A stretch of 64,000 bases of DNA from Bacillus sp. es.034 (GTDB taxonomy: Bacteria > Bacillota > Bacilli > Bacillales > Bacillaceae_B), in contig NZ_PDIY01000001.1 of assembly GCF_002563655.1 (NCBI RefSeq), forward strand, positions 3,632,001-3,696,000, in the 5' to 3' direction. Positions 27,686 through 36,469 of this stretch are shown here, in pieces (within the stretch, counting starts at the first letter, position 1; each line of letters begins with the position of its first letter). The notes beneath the pieces were generated by a model, which saw nothing but the letters and a program-made list of their open reading frames with translations, did not search any database and was not told the DNA's origin. The translations under genes were made by a program, and so were the position numbers.

Positions 27686-28738
27686 ATGACACATTCACCG
27701 ACCATTCCAACTTCAATCGAGTGGCATGAAGATCATTTACTGATTCTTAATCAACAAAAGCTGCCGAACACTGTGGAATATCTGACGCTTACGAACATTA
27801 CAGACTATTACGACGCCATCGTCTCTCTCAAAGTGAGAGGTGCCCCGGCAATCGGGATCACAGCCGCCTATGGATTGGCACATGCTGCTTCCCATTATGA
27901 AACAGACAATCTGACAGAATTCAATCACCTATTCAGGAGGGATAAAGAATACCTGGCTGATTCAAGGCCGACGGCAGTCAATCTGGTCTGGGCATTGAAT
28001 CGGTTGGAACGAGTTCTGACCAATGCACAATCCGTTAATGAAGCCAAGACCAATCTGCTTCATTCTGCCATCCAGATCCATACGGAGGATGAGGCAGTAT
28101 GCAGAATGATCGGTGAACACGCATTGGATGCATTGGATGACAAGAGGAAGATCATGACCATCTGTAATGCTGGATCCATTGCCACAAGTAAATATGGAAC
28201 GGCACTTGCCCCCTTTCACTTAGGCAGGGAAAGGGGTATAGGATTTCAAGTATACGCCTGTGAAACACGCCCGGTCCTTCAGGGCGCCCGACTCACTGCC
28301 TGGGAGCTTCAGCAATCAGGAGTCGACGTGACCCTCATTACAGACAGCATGGCCGCCCATACTATAAAGCAGAAGGGTGTGGAGGCCGTGATCGTCGGCG
28401 CCGACCGGATTTCTGCGAATGGGGATACAGCGAACAAAATCGGTACGTCCATGCTTGCAATCCTATGCCATCATTACAACATACCATTCTACGTGGCTGC
28501 CCCTTCTTCGACATTCGATCTCACCTCGAGAACCGGTGACGATATCCCGATTGAAGAAAGAGGACCAGACGAAATCACGACGATGGGTGGCTCTATGATC
28601 GCACCCGAACACGTTCCTGTTTATAATCCCGCTTTTGATGTGACTTCCCATGAGTTGATCACCGGCATCATCACCGAAAAGGGCGTGCTGTATCCACGTT
28701 TTCAAGAAAGCATTCAACGGACTATAAACCTGGCATAA
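27686..28738 (+). CDS. mtnA: S-methyl-5-thioribose-1-phosphate isomerase MtnA
   Basis: 350-residue aldose-ketose isomerase, eIF2B-related, that makes methylthioribulose-1-phosphate. Substrate loop [14 protein letters not shown] near residue 50, catalytic Cys in [10 protein letters not shown] (about 160) and Asp in [18 protein letters not shown] (about 240). Last gene of mtnKA; a strong terminator follows the stop. Confidence 0.97.
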   Translation: MTHSPTIPTSIEWHEDHLLILNQQKLPNTVEYLTLTNITDYYDAIVSLKVRGAPAIGITAAYGLAHAASHYETDNLTEFNHLFRRDKEYLADSRPTAVNLVWALNRLERVLTNAQSVNEAKTNLLHSAIQIHTEDEAVCRMIGEHALDALDDKRKIMTICNAGSIATSKYGTALAPFHLGRERGIGFQVYACETRPVLQGARLTAWELQQSGVDVTLITDSMAAHTIKQKGVEAVIVGADRISANGDTANKIGTSMLAILCHHYNIPFYVAAPSSTFDLTSRTGDDIPIEERGPDEITTMGGSMIAPEHVPVYNPAFDVTSHELITGIITEKGVLYPRFQESIQRTINLA

Positions 28739-28745
28739 ACATATT

Positions 28746-28779
28746 GAAAGAGAAGGAATTCATCCTTCTCTTTCCTTTT
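28746..28779. terminator. Bidirectional terminator mtnA / ArsR gene
   Basis: GAAAGAGAAGGA, loop ATTCA, TCCTTCTCTTTC, followed by CTTTTTTATT. It separates convergent genes. Confidence 0.93.
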
Positions 28780-29376
28780 TTATTCTGATAGTTTTGTAGA
28801 TGCCCATATTTCCTTCGGATTCACCTCATAAATGCCGTTTTCCCGATACATGAACTGATGGATGATGAACTCTCTCCTCAAGGTGGCGAAATCTTCATGG
28901 AATTGTAGAATGTACTCATTCACCTCACTTTCCTTATACTTTTCCCCCACCTTCAGACCTTCCACGAGATGTTCAAGAATAAATAGTTTTTTCTTTTGTT
29001 GGGCGGGAATATTTTTGATTCGTCCATTTTTCTCCAGAAAATTATTCTTCACTTTCTGTTTTTCTTTCACTAACTTCTCCGACATAGTCCTGTCCCCTTT
29101 CTCTTCTTGAGCAAACCTGTGCAGAACATCCCCGTGATGACTTAATACTTTTTTATTCAAATAGTAGTAAACCGTGTTTTTCTCTTTCCGTGAATAAACA
29201 AGATTGCACTCTTTCAGTTTCGTCAAATGATGGGAGATCGTGGGCGCAGTAAGTCCGAGCTTTCCGGCTATGGCCCCTACGTGCAAACTTTCTTCTGCCA
29301 ATAAATAAACGATTTTGATGCGGGTCGGATCCCCCATCGATTTATGAAACGCGATCTGTTTACTTAATTGCACCAT
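28780..29376 (-). CDS. ArsR-type HTH regulator with C-terminal DUF2087
   Basis: 198 residues. The ArsR/SmtB winged helix lies at residues 5-75 (GDPTRIKIVYLL, LTAPTISHHLTKLKECNLV, KEKNTVYYYL) and a DUF2087 domain at about 115-190. The metal-binding cysteines of classical ArsR sensors (ELCVCD) are not visible. The signal is unknown. Imperfect palindromes lie just upstream of its start, suggesting autoregulation. Start ATG follows GGAGG. Confidence 0.85.
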   Translation of the reverse strand: MVQLSKQIAFHKSMGDPTRIKIVYLLAEESLHVGAIAGKLGLTAPTISHHLTKLKECNLVYSRKEKNTVYYYLNKKVLSHHGDVLHRFAQEEKGDRTMSEKLVKEKQKVKNNFLEKNGRIKNIPAQQKKKLFILEHLVEGLKVGEKYKESEVNEYILQFHEDFATLRREFIIHQFMYRENGIYEVNPKEIWASTKLSE

Positions 29377-29390
29377 TCCACCTCCTACCT

Positions 29391-29429
29391 ATTTAGACTC
29401 CTATCTAATTAGATGATAATCTAGTTAGA
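29391..29429. promoter_or_regulatory. Palindromic operator candidate upstream of ArsR/DUF2087 gene
   Basis: TCTAATTAGA (29404-29413, perfect palindrome) is followed by CTAGTTAGA (29421-29429) and preceded by TTTAGACTCC. Repeated TCTAA/TTAGA half-sites in the promoter region fit binding by the dimeric winged-helix protein encoded next door. Confidence 0.5.
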
Positions 29430-29493
29430 ATAAATTATCAATGGATATTTTCTGAATTTTCCTCCGCATGATATTTCGTCTCACAAAAACCAA

Positions 29494-29527
29494 AAACAGG
29501 CACTCTCCACACGGAAAATGCCTGTTT
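29494..29527 (-). terminator. Terminator of kinE-ogt
   Basis: AAACAGGCA / TGCCTGTTT hairpin, minus strand followed by TTGGTTTTTG. Confidence 0.8.
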
Positions 29528-29530
29528 CTA

Positions 29531-29986
29531 TTATCTTTCTAATAAAAGTAACGTTTCTTTCTTGTCTATTTTCTTACCTGCATAACCGGTGAGTGTCTTA
29601 TTTTTCCCAATGACACGGTGGCAAGGGATGATAACGGGAAAACGGTTGGCTTTATTCGCCTGCCCCACAGCCCGGACCGCTCTCGGTCTCTGGATGGCTT
29701 GTGCTACATCCTGATACGACCAGGTTTCGCCATAAGGTATTTCCTTGAGGATATTCCATACTTCCTTTTGAAACTCGGTCCCTTCGATTTTCAAAGGGAG
29801 ATCAAATGCTCTTCTATCACCCTTAAAAAACTCCAGGATCTGTTCCTGTGCTCTTATCAAAATGGGATGATCCGTTTCGATGCAAGCTTCTTCCTCAACA
29901 AACTGCACAGAAAGCAATTGAGTCGGATCGGCCATAAGCTTCAAATTCCCAATGGGACTGTGGATTACAATCGTTTCAATGGTCAT
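29531..29986 (-). CDS. ogt: Methylated-DNA-[protein]-cysteine S-methyltransferase Ogt
   Basis: 151-residue suicide DNA repair protein that removes O6-alkyl groups from guanine. The active cysteine is in IPCHRVIG (about residue 120), preceded by the recognition helix RAVRAVGQANKANRFP and followed by LTGYAGKKIDKKETLL. It begins 15 nt after kinE stops, with AAAGGAG upstream, and shares its transcript. The same kinE-ogt-mtnA order occurs in B. subtilis. Confidence 0.95.
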   Translation of the reverse strand: MTIETIVIHSPIGNLKLMADPTQLLSVQFVEEEACIETDHPILIRAQEQILEFFKGDRRAFDLPLKIEGTEFQKEVWNILKEIPYGETWSYQDVAQAIQRPRAVRAVGQANKANRFPVIIPCHRVIGKNKTLTGYAGKKIDKKETLLLLER

Positions 29987-30000
29987 AATACTGGACTCCT

Positions 30001-32154
30001 TTATGATTTAGGCAGATAGATATGGAAAACGGTTCCCTCTCCAACAATGCTTTCAACCTGAACGCTGCCCCTATGTTCTTTAATAATCTTAAAGCTTACC
30101 ATAAGCCCAAGTCCAGTCCCTCTTTCTTTTGTGGTATAAAAAGGTTCGCCGAGCTTCTTGATTTTATCCTTTGAGATTCCGCCTCCCTGGTCTTTAATCT
30201 CGATATGAATCAACCCGTCCTCTGTCTCCCCGATGCTGATGGAAATCACGCCTCCATCCGACATGACTTCAATCGCATTCTTAATGACATTGATGAAAAC
30301 CTGTTTTAACTGATTGGGTTCAGCCACTATGGTTGGAAGGTCTTCCTGATACCTTTCCTCATACTGAACATTATGCATGACAGCCTGTGCACTCAGTAAT
30401 TCCACTGTATCCTTCATGATCCTGATTAAATTCGTCTCCTGGTATTGGATCGCCTGAGGTTTGGCCAATACGAGAAACTCCGTAATGATTGACTCAATAC
30501 GCTGGAATTCGGAAGTGATCACATTAAAATACATCTCATGATCTTTACCGACGCTGTTCTCAAGCAGTTGGATGAATCCTTTAAGTGCAGTCATCGGGTT
30601 TCTGATCTCATGGGCGATCCCTGCCGCAAGCTCCCCCACCACACTTAATGTGTCAGATTTTCTCAGTTGTTCCTGCATCTCGATTTGATCGGTGATGTCC
30701 CGGATGATGGTTAAATTCAGGTTAGAGAGTAAATTGTATTTCGACGATAATTCAACGTATTGAACCCTGTCCCTGGAGGTTGTCAGCGTCTTTAAAAACG
30801 TTGCCTGACCTTCCTCCTTCAATTGATGCAGGTAATCCTCATAGGCTTCGTCACCCGGCTCAATATTCAATATCTCCCGTACATCTTTACCGATGAGCTG
30901 ATCTTTATCCAACGTAATGATGTTACTCACTTCAGGGTTCGCATCAACGACGACATAATTGTGATTGGTCAGAAGCAATCCGTCCAATGAACCTTCGAAT
31001 ATCTTCCGGAATCTCTCCTCACTCTCCCGCAGCTCCTTCTCCATTTGATATCGTTCACTGACATTACGGAATATGGTCATATTATAACCATCCACGGAAT
31101 GAAGCTTGGACGTGAATTCCAAATGTTTGAGCTGGTTGTTCGGCATGAGGAACAACACCTCATCCCTTATAGCCCCGCTTCTATATAATTGTTCCATGAC
31201 CAAATCGAACTTCTGGCTTTCCAAAGGATAAACGAAGTCCCTGATTTTTTTTGAGAGGAGCTCGGAAAGTGTGCATTCGAATATTTTCAGTGCTGAAGAG
31301 TTCGCTTTAAGTACCCTTCCGTCCTGATCCCATAAGACAATGGCGTCAATTGCTTCTTCAAACAAACCTTTGAACAATTCCTCATTACGCTTCAGTTGAA
31401 TCTCCATTTGCCTTTTTTCCGTTACATCTCTGAGGATGGCCATGTGGAGCTTATGATGGACGTATGGACTTGTCGTAAATTCCACGATTGACATGCTTTG
31501 TGATTTCTTGATCGGAATTTCACCACGGGCTTTTTTATTTTGAGAAATCAATTCTTTGATTTTTTCAACCTTATAATGTGCATTCTCGGGAATGAAGGAA
31601 CTGATATTCCTCTTGGTGATCTCATCCTTATCGAGGCCCACTTGCAAACTGAATGCATGATTCACATCATTGATATTTCCATTAATATCGAATAACACGA
31701 TCCCCTCTGAAGCATTCTGGAAGATGTTCGATAGTAAGTGTACATTTAAATGATCTTTGCGCTCCTTCTCCTTCAGTTCCGTTACATCCTTAAAGTATAA
31801 ATAAGCATTAGGTGAAATGGTCGATTTTTTTAGCAAAAGCTCGACATGGATGATTTTCTTATCATTAACATTCATCAGGGTTTCGTCTTCCAATGTTTTA
31901 CCCGTTTCCATTACTTCTTTATAATGGGCCACTATGGGCGCGGGCACGGAAGAGAAAAATGAGCTGAAGAGCTTCCCTATAACATTCTCATCATTAGACT
32001 CCAGGGTTTCATATGCTTCGGGGTTGGCATAAACGATTTTCAACTCTTCATTGATCACAAGCATCGGCATGGGTGAAGCTGAGCAAATTTCCCTATCGAC
32101 GGGATGACATAAATCCCTATTTTGCTCTTCCTTCACATTACTACTATTAGTCAT
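30001..32154 (-). CDS. kinE: Multi-PAS sensor histidine kinase KinE
   Basis: 717-residue cytoplasmic kinase with no membrane segment. Four PAS modules at about residues 25-130, 145-250, 265-370 and 385-490, then HisKA (GIAHEIRNPMTALKG, phospho-His about 515) and HATPase (N-box FINVIKNAIEVM, G1 DQGGGI, G2 GTGLGL). Length and position match B. subtilis KinE, which feeds the Spo0F-Spo0B-Spo0A phosphorelay. Co-transcribed with ogt. The ligands of the PAS domains cannot be inferred. Confidence 0.92.
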   Translation of the reverse strand: MTNSSNVKEEQNRDLCHPVDREICSASPMPMLVINEELKIVYANPEAYETLESNDENVIGKLFSSFFSSVPAPIVAHYKEVMETGKTLEDETLMNVNDKKIIHVELLLKKSTISPNAYLYFKDVTELKEKERKDHLNVHLLSNIFQNASEGIVLFDINGNINDVNHAFSLQVGLDKDEITKRNISSFIPENAHYKVEKIKELISQNKKARGEIPIKKSQSMSIVEFTTSPYVHHKLHMAILRDVTEKRQMEIQLKRNEELFKGLFEEAIDAIVLWDQDGRVLKANSSALKIFECTLSELLSKKIRDFVYPLESQKFDLVMEQLYRSGAIRDEVLFLMPNNQLKHLEFTSKLHSVDGYNMTIFRNVSERYQMEKELRESEERFRKIFEGSLDGLLLTNHNYVVVDANPEVSNIITLDKDQLIGKDVREILNIEPGDEAYEDYLHQLKEEGQATFLKTLTTSRDRVQYVELSSKYNLLSNLNLTIIRDITDQIEMQEQLRKSDTLSVVGELAAGIAHEIRNPMTALKGFIQLLENSVGKDHEMYFNVITSEFQRIESIITEFLVLAKPQAIQYQETNLIRIMKDTVELLSAQAVMHNVQYEERYQEDLPTIVAEPNQLKQVFINVIKNAIEVMSDGGVISISIGETEDGLIHIEIKDQGGGISKDKIKKLGEPFYTTKERGTGLGLMVSFKIIKEHRGSVQVESIVGEGTVFHIYLPKS

Positions 32155-32323
32155 TTCCTCATCCCCTTATTATATTAAAAGACGACCATTGGCTTAAATC
32201 TTACAGAATCCGCATAGCTCCCCGTACTTCTGGTGATAATTAACAATGAAAATCATGTTTTACTCATTGTATCCTAGGGTAAGAATGAATTAGGATTAAA
32301 CTTTTCTAAAAGATGGTGAAGAT

Positions 32324-33349
32324 ATGAAACAGCGCGACTATTACTTCGACAATGCCAAGTTCATTTTGATCTTTTTGGTGGTATTTGGACATGTCATCCG
32401 ATCCTATATCGAAAGCGATCCCTTTATCCTTTCATTGTATAAAACGATATACACCTTCCACATGCCGGCCTTCATCCTTGTGGCAGGGTTCTTCGCGAAA
32501 GGATTCTATAAAAAAGGATATATCCAGAAACTTGCTAAAAAGTTGATACTTCCCTACATTGTGTTTCAACTGATTTATACGGTGTACTATCATTTTCTTT
32601 ATCAAAAATCAACATTCGAGGTGGATCCACTTAATCCTCACTGGTCACTGTGGTTCCTTATCAGCCTTTTCTGCTGGAACGCACTCCTTTATGCTTTCAT
32701 CAAATGGTTTAAATTCAAACCTGGAATGGGCTTGACAGTGGCTTTTTCACTTGGACTGCTTGTAGGGTTCGCTGATGTTATCTCGAATTATCTAAGCTTG
32801 TCCCGAACATTTGTGTTCTTTCCTATATTCCTGATGGGGTACTACATGGAGAAGGAGCACTTCGAATATTTTAAAACGGGTAAAGCCCGTTTAGTGGCAG
32901 GTTCATTATTTGTAATCGTATTTTTAGGGATGTATTTTATACCTGAATTCTCAGACAAATGGCTCCTTGGTTCCAAACCATACGGAGATTTTGAATGGAA
33001 CAACGTAATCAGCATGGGTGTCAGGGCGGCTGTTTACTTATTAAACGTCGTGATGATCTTCAGCTTTTTCACATTTGTTCCTACAAAGAGACAATTTTTC
33101 ACCAAATGGGGGAAAAACACTCTCTATGTATACTTACTCCACGGTTTTCTCATTCGGTTATTCCGTGAAAGCCATCTTAAGGACACGATTGATCCTAACA
33201 CCAGTCTGTTACTGTTACTCGGGGTATCCTTTGTACTGACGATGATATTTTCAACTAAATTCTTTACCAGTATCACGCAGCCCATCATCGAGTTTAGATC
33301 AACCAGGCTGCAGAAACTGCTTTCCAAAAGGGAAATGAAAACAAGATAA
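32324..33349 (+). CDS. ykrP: Acyltransferase family 3 membrane protein, YkrP-like
   Basis: 341 residues with about ten membrane helices. The N-terminus YYFDNAKFILIFLVVFGHVI with the catalytic-type histidine, and FHMPAFILVAGFFAKGF, identify the acyltransferase_3 family, which O-acylates carbohydrates or other surface molecules. Substrate unknown. Divergent from kinE as in B. subtilis ykrP. A terminator follows. Confidence 0.88.
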   Translation: MKQRDYYFDNAKFILIFLVVFGHVIRSYIESDPFILSLYKTIYTFHMPAFILVAGFFAKGFYKKGYIQKLAKKLILPYIVFQLIYTVYYHFLYQKSTFEVDPLNPHWSLWFLISLFCWNALLYAFIKWFKFKPGMGLTVAFSLGLLVGFADVISNYLSLSRTFVFFPIFLMGYYMEKEHFEYFKTGKARLVAGSLFVIVFLGMYFIPEFSDKWLLGSKPYGDFEWNNVISMGVRAAVYLLNVVMIFSFFTFVPTKRQFFTKWGKNTLYVYLLHGFLIRLFRESHLKDTIDPNTSLLLLLGVSFVLTMIFSTKFFTSITQPIIEFRSTRLQKLLSKREMKTR

Positions 33350-33360
33350 ATCTCACTAGA

Positions 33361-33398
33361 AAGGGCTGACCCCATTGTCTTCACGGGTCAGTCCCTTT
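33361..33398 (+). terminator. Terminator of ykrP
   Basis: AAGGGCTGACCC paired with GGGTCAGTCCCTT (one mismatch), followed by TTT. Confidence 0.85.
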
Positions 33399-33698
33399 TT
33401 CATGATTACCTATTCAATTTGGTCGGAAATTCAAGCACCCTGATCACCATTCAACACCATTTTCAAAAAAACGTATATTACCTTATACTATTCGCACCTT
33501 TTCCTAAAATTCCTTCTAATAGTTACAATAAATTTAAATTCATTTCAGACAAACATTGAGCTTTATCGCAAGCTTAGATAAAATGATAGTCAGGTTGGTT
33601 TATTACGTTGTACGAACAACTTGCCACAGATAATCATTTGGTTACTGAAAGTCCCTTTGACTGAGAGTCATATGGACTTAGAATAAAGGAGAATATAA
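33399..33698 (+). promoter_or_regulatory. 300-nt leader/intergenic region with RBS-proximal hairpin
   Basis: A 300-nt AT-rich stretch precedes the radical SAM gene. Near its end, AAGTCC (33649-33654) pairs with GGACTT (33674-33679) and the inner TGACT/AGTCA extends the stem. The hairpin has no T-run and lies 7 nt before the AAAGGAG. It is not a cobalamin riboswitch: I see no B12-box. No gene is visible in this stretch. Confidence 0.4.
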
Positions 33699-35426
33699 AT
33701 GAAGAAAGTCGTCTTAAGTACGTTAAATGCAAAATACATTCACACGAATTTAGCTATTCGGTGTCTAAAGGCCTATGCCGAACCCCAACACGAAATTGAG
33801 CTCTCCGAGTATACGATAAAGGATCCAACCCTTAATATCGTTACCGACTTATTCTCTAAAAAGCCGGACATCATCGGATTCAGCTGTTACATCTGGAATA
33901 TCGAAGAAACGATCAAAGTCATTCAGATCCTTCGAAAAATCATGCCGGAGGTGACGATCATCCTCGGAGGTCCCGAAGTGACTTATGACGTTCCCTATTG
34001 GCTTGAGCGCCTGGAAGACGTCGACTTCATTGTAATTGGCGAAGGAGAAGAATCCTTCAAACAATTATTGGATCAGCTTGATGGTGATAAAGATTGGTCG
34101 AAGGTACATGGAGTGGCTTATTTAGCTGACGGTAAGCCTGTCATCAAGCCACAACAAAATAAAATTGATTTAAGGGAGGTCCCTTCCCCTTTCCGTTTTC
34201 AGGAAGATCTGCAAGAGCTCGGCAAGAGGGTTACCTATATCGAGACAAGCAGAGGATGCCCTTTCCGCTGTCAATTCTGTCTTTCTTCTATTGAAGTGGG
34301 TGTACGCTACTTTGACCGTGAAAAGGTAAAAGAAGATATCCGATTCTTGATGAAACATGGGGCGAAAACCATTAAGTTTGTTGACCGGACCTTTAATATC
34401 AGCCGGAGCTACGCAATGGAAATGTTCCAATTCCTTATTGACGAGCACTTGCCGGGTACCGTCTTTCAATTTGAAATCACAGCAGACATCATGCGTCCCG
34501 AAGTGATTGAATTCCTCAATGAACATGCACCACGTGGCCTATTCCGATTTGAAATTGGCATCCAATCAACCAACGATGAAACAAATGATCTGGTCATGAG
34601 AAAACAAAACTATAAAAAGCTCACGAGAACCGTCACCATGGTGAAAGAAGGTAAAAAAATCGATCAGCATCTGGATTTGATCGCAGGTCTGCCTGAAGAG
34701 GATTACCAATCATTCCGTAAAACGTTCAATGATGTGTTTGAAATGAGACCTGAAGAGCTACAATTAGGATTTCTTAAGATGCTGCGCGGGACGGGCCTGA
34801 GAATTCGCGCAAATGATCATCAATATACGTATATGGATACTTCTCCTTATGAAATCTTGGGGAATAACGTATTGTCTTTCGACGATATCGTTCGGATTAA
34901 GCAAGTGGAAGACGTATTGGAGAAATATTGGAACGATCACCGCATGGATCGAACGATTGAGTATCTGGTTACTGAATGCTTTGACACGCCATTTGATTTC
35001 TTCCAGCAGTTTGGTTCCTATTGGGAAAATCGGGGATGGTCCCGGATCGGCCATCAGCTGGAAGACCTGTTCAAACGACTATTTGAATTTTTGTCCACAG
35101 AAACAAGCTTTCAAATATCAGTCATTGAAGGTCTCATGAAACTCGACTATTTAGACAATCAAAAATACAAACCAAGAAAACCGTGGTGGACGCATGAGCT
35201 GACGAAGGAAGAACGATCTGCCATTTATCAAAGTCTTTTGGCACAGCCAACCATCGCAGGCGAGGCATTTGCCAATCTGAAATTAAATGAAAAAGAGTTG
35301 TATAAGCATACACTCCTTGAAACGATCCGTTCAAAAGAAGGTCAGGATCAATACGTCCTTGCCTACTTTGAACCCTCAACTGGTCAATCAACCGTATTCG
35401 AGTTTGAACGTCAACTTGTTCAATGA
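33699..35426 (+). CDS. B12-binding domain radical SAM protein (DUF4080 C-terminus)
   Basis: 575 residues. Residues 1-145 resemble a cobalamin-binding Rossmann domain (DIIGFSCYIWNIEETIKV, IILGGPEVTYD, FIVIGEGEESF). Residues 175-380 form a radical SAM barrel with the CX3CX2C cluster motif in TSRGCPFRCQFC (about 186-197). Residues 400-560 resemble DUF4080. Substrate unknown. Monocistronic, terminated by a shared hairpin. Confidence 0.9.
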   Translation: MKKVVLSTLNAKYIHTNLAIRCLKAYAEPQHEIELSEYTIKDPTLNIVTDLFSKKPDIIGFSCYIWNIEETIKVIQILRKIMPEVTIILGGPEVTYDVPYWLERLEDVDFIVIGEGEESFKQLLDQLDGDKDWSKVHGVAYLADGKPVIKPQQNKIDLREVPSPFRFQEDLQELGKRVTYIETSRGCPFRCQFCLSSIEVGVRYFDREKVKEDIRFLMKHGAKTIKFVDRTFNISRSYAMEMFQFLIDEHLPGTVFQFEITADIMRPEVIEFLNEHAPRGLFRFEIGIQSTNDETNDLVMRKQNYKKLTRTVTMVKEGKKIDQHLDLIAGLPEEDYQSFRKTFNDVFEMRPEELQLGFLKMLRGTGLRIRANDHQYTYMDTSPYEILGNNVLSFDDIVRIKQVEDVLEKYWNDHRMDRTIEYLVTECFDTPFDFFQQFGSYWENRGWSRIGHQLEDLFKRLFEFLSTETSFQISVIEGLMKLDYLDNQKYKPRKPWWTHELTKEERSAIYQSLLAQPTIAGEAFANLKLNEKELYKHTLLETIRSKEGQDQYVLAYFEPSTGQSTVFEFERQLVQ

Positions 35427-35437
35427 TAAAGAAGAAA

Positions 35438-35463
35438 AAATGTTAAGCGAATCGCTTAACATT
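35438..35463. terminator. Bidirectional terminator overlapping a small ORF's end
   Basis: AATGTTAAGCGA / TCGCTTAACATT perfect 12-bp palindrome followed by TTTTTC on plus and TTTTTTCTTC on minus. The minus-strand copy contains the last codon and stop of the tiny gene 35456-35581. Confidence 0.93.
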
Positions 35464-35581
35464 TTTTCTTTTTTTCTTCTGTCTTAGGTTGTTTTTGTGT
35501 CACTTCCATTATTTTAGCTGCATTGACATCTCCAAATTCCTGACCGAATTCTTCTCGGAAAGACTGTTTTTTGTCTTTCAT
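35456..35581 (-). CDS. Very small Lys-rich protein, EFGQEFG motif (41 aa)
   Basis: 41-residue protein starting MKDKKQSFREEFGQEFGDV and ending KKKKC. The ATG overlaps the stop of the 52-residue gene upstream by 1 nt (TGATG). The EEFGQEFG stretch resembles the EIAQEFG region of alpha/beta SASPs, which holds the GPR cleavage site. Spore association is inference. Family not recognised. Confidence 0.6.
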   Translation of the reverse strand: MKDKKQSFREEFGQEFGDVNAAKIMEVTQKQPKTEEKKKKC

Positions 35582-35739
35582 CAGCTTCTCCCTTTTTTGC
35601 CTTTTGCTGAATTTCTATTCTTCCCTTTTGCCGGATCCTCACCTTGAGAAAACTCAGCAGAAAATTCAGTCTCCTGCTTATTCTTAAGTGGTGTTTGATT
35701 ATTTTTCTCAGCAGCATCATACTGTGCTTTACGTTTCAT
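35581..35739 (-). CDS. Small Lys-rich protein, TEFSAEFS motif (52 aa)
   Basis: 52-residue protein starting MKRKAQYDAAEKN; about a quarter Lys/Arg. TEFSAEFS near residues 24-31 resembles TEFASE of gamma-type SASP. AAGGAG lies upstream of the ATG at 35739. It is translationally coupled to the 41-residue gene. The opening MKRKA slightly recalls SspO, but I cannot assign it. Confidence 0.62.
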   Translation of the reverse strand: MKRKAQYDAAEKNNQTPLKNKQETEFSAEFSQGEDPAKGKNRNSAKGKKGRS

Positions 35740-35873
35740 TTATATCTCATCTCCTTTGACCTTATTTTTCCCACCTCCCCCCTTTCCATTCTTCTAAAAA
35801 TAGGTATTCACTCAACTGAATAAATCAATATTTTCTCCGGAAACTAAGGGAAAATGGCGAATGAGGATTGGAC

Positions 35874-36398
35874 ATGATATTAATTTTTTTGCTGGCATAC
35901 GCTTTTTTAGGGTGGAAGTTTGGCAATTGGAAGGATTTTCACTGCTATTATCCCACTTTATTATTTTTCATAGTCGGGGATTTACTTTCACAATTTCTTC
36001 TGTTTGATTATTCCATGTGGGAGTTCCGCACGGTTAGCCCCTTTGGCCACTCCCTTTATTTGAATCATACCATTATTTCATTGGGCAAAATGGTGATTCA
36101 ATATACAGTCACAATCGCCATATTTATCGGGAGACTTCCAACGGGTTTATGGGGGAGGGTTGGCTGGATCTTGTTATGGACAGGTATCTACGGTTTGACA
36201 GAAGGCCTTTCCTATCTCATCGGGATGATGACCTACCACAACGGATGGCATTTAGGTTGGGATCTTCTTTTTAACCTCATGATGTTCACAGTACTGATCG
36301 TACATCATAAAAACCCGCTACTAGGATGGATCATCTCCATCCCCATCATCCTATTCCTCATGATCCACTTTCACGTGCCCTATTCTGCCTTAAAATGA
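35874..36398 (+). CDS. CBO0543-type integral membrane protein
   Basis: 174 residues with about five or six hydrophobic helices and little else. The WKDFHCYYPTLLFFIVGDL and GWHLGWDLLFNLMMF segments fit the CBO0543 family of Firmicute membrane proteins of unknown role. The ATG at 35874 follows GAGGA at 6 nt; a TTG two codons upstream lies in that site. Confidence 0.75.
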   Translation: MILIFLLAYAFLGWKFGNWKDFHCYYPTLLFFIVGDLLSQFLLFDYSMWEFRTVSPFGHSLYLNHTIISLGKMVIQYTVTIAIFIGRLPTGLWGRVGWILLWTGIYGLTEGLSYLIGMMTYHNGWHLGWDLLFNLMMFTVLIVHHKNPLLGWIISIPIILFLMIHFHVPYSALK

Positions 36399-36428
36399 TT
36401 GAAACACTTTCATCCTTAATAGGACAAA

Positions 36429-36457
36429 AAAAACGATGCTGCATGCTGCATCGTTTT
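36429..36457. terminator. Bidirectional terminator between 36398 and ktrD
   Basis: Palindrome AAAACGATGC-TGCATGCT-GCATCGTTTT with flanking A and T runs. It separates convergent genes. Confidence 0.9.
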
Positions 36458-36469
36458 TAAAGGTGGCCA

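Noticed and set aside
33399..33698. Cobalamin riboswitch before the B12-binding radical SAM gene
   Set aside because: No B12-box or other conserved cobalamin aptamer elements could be seen.
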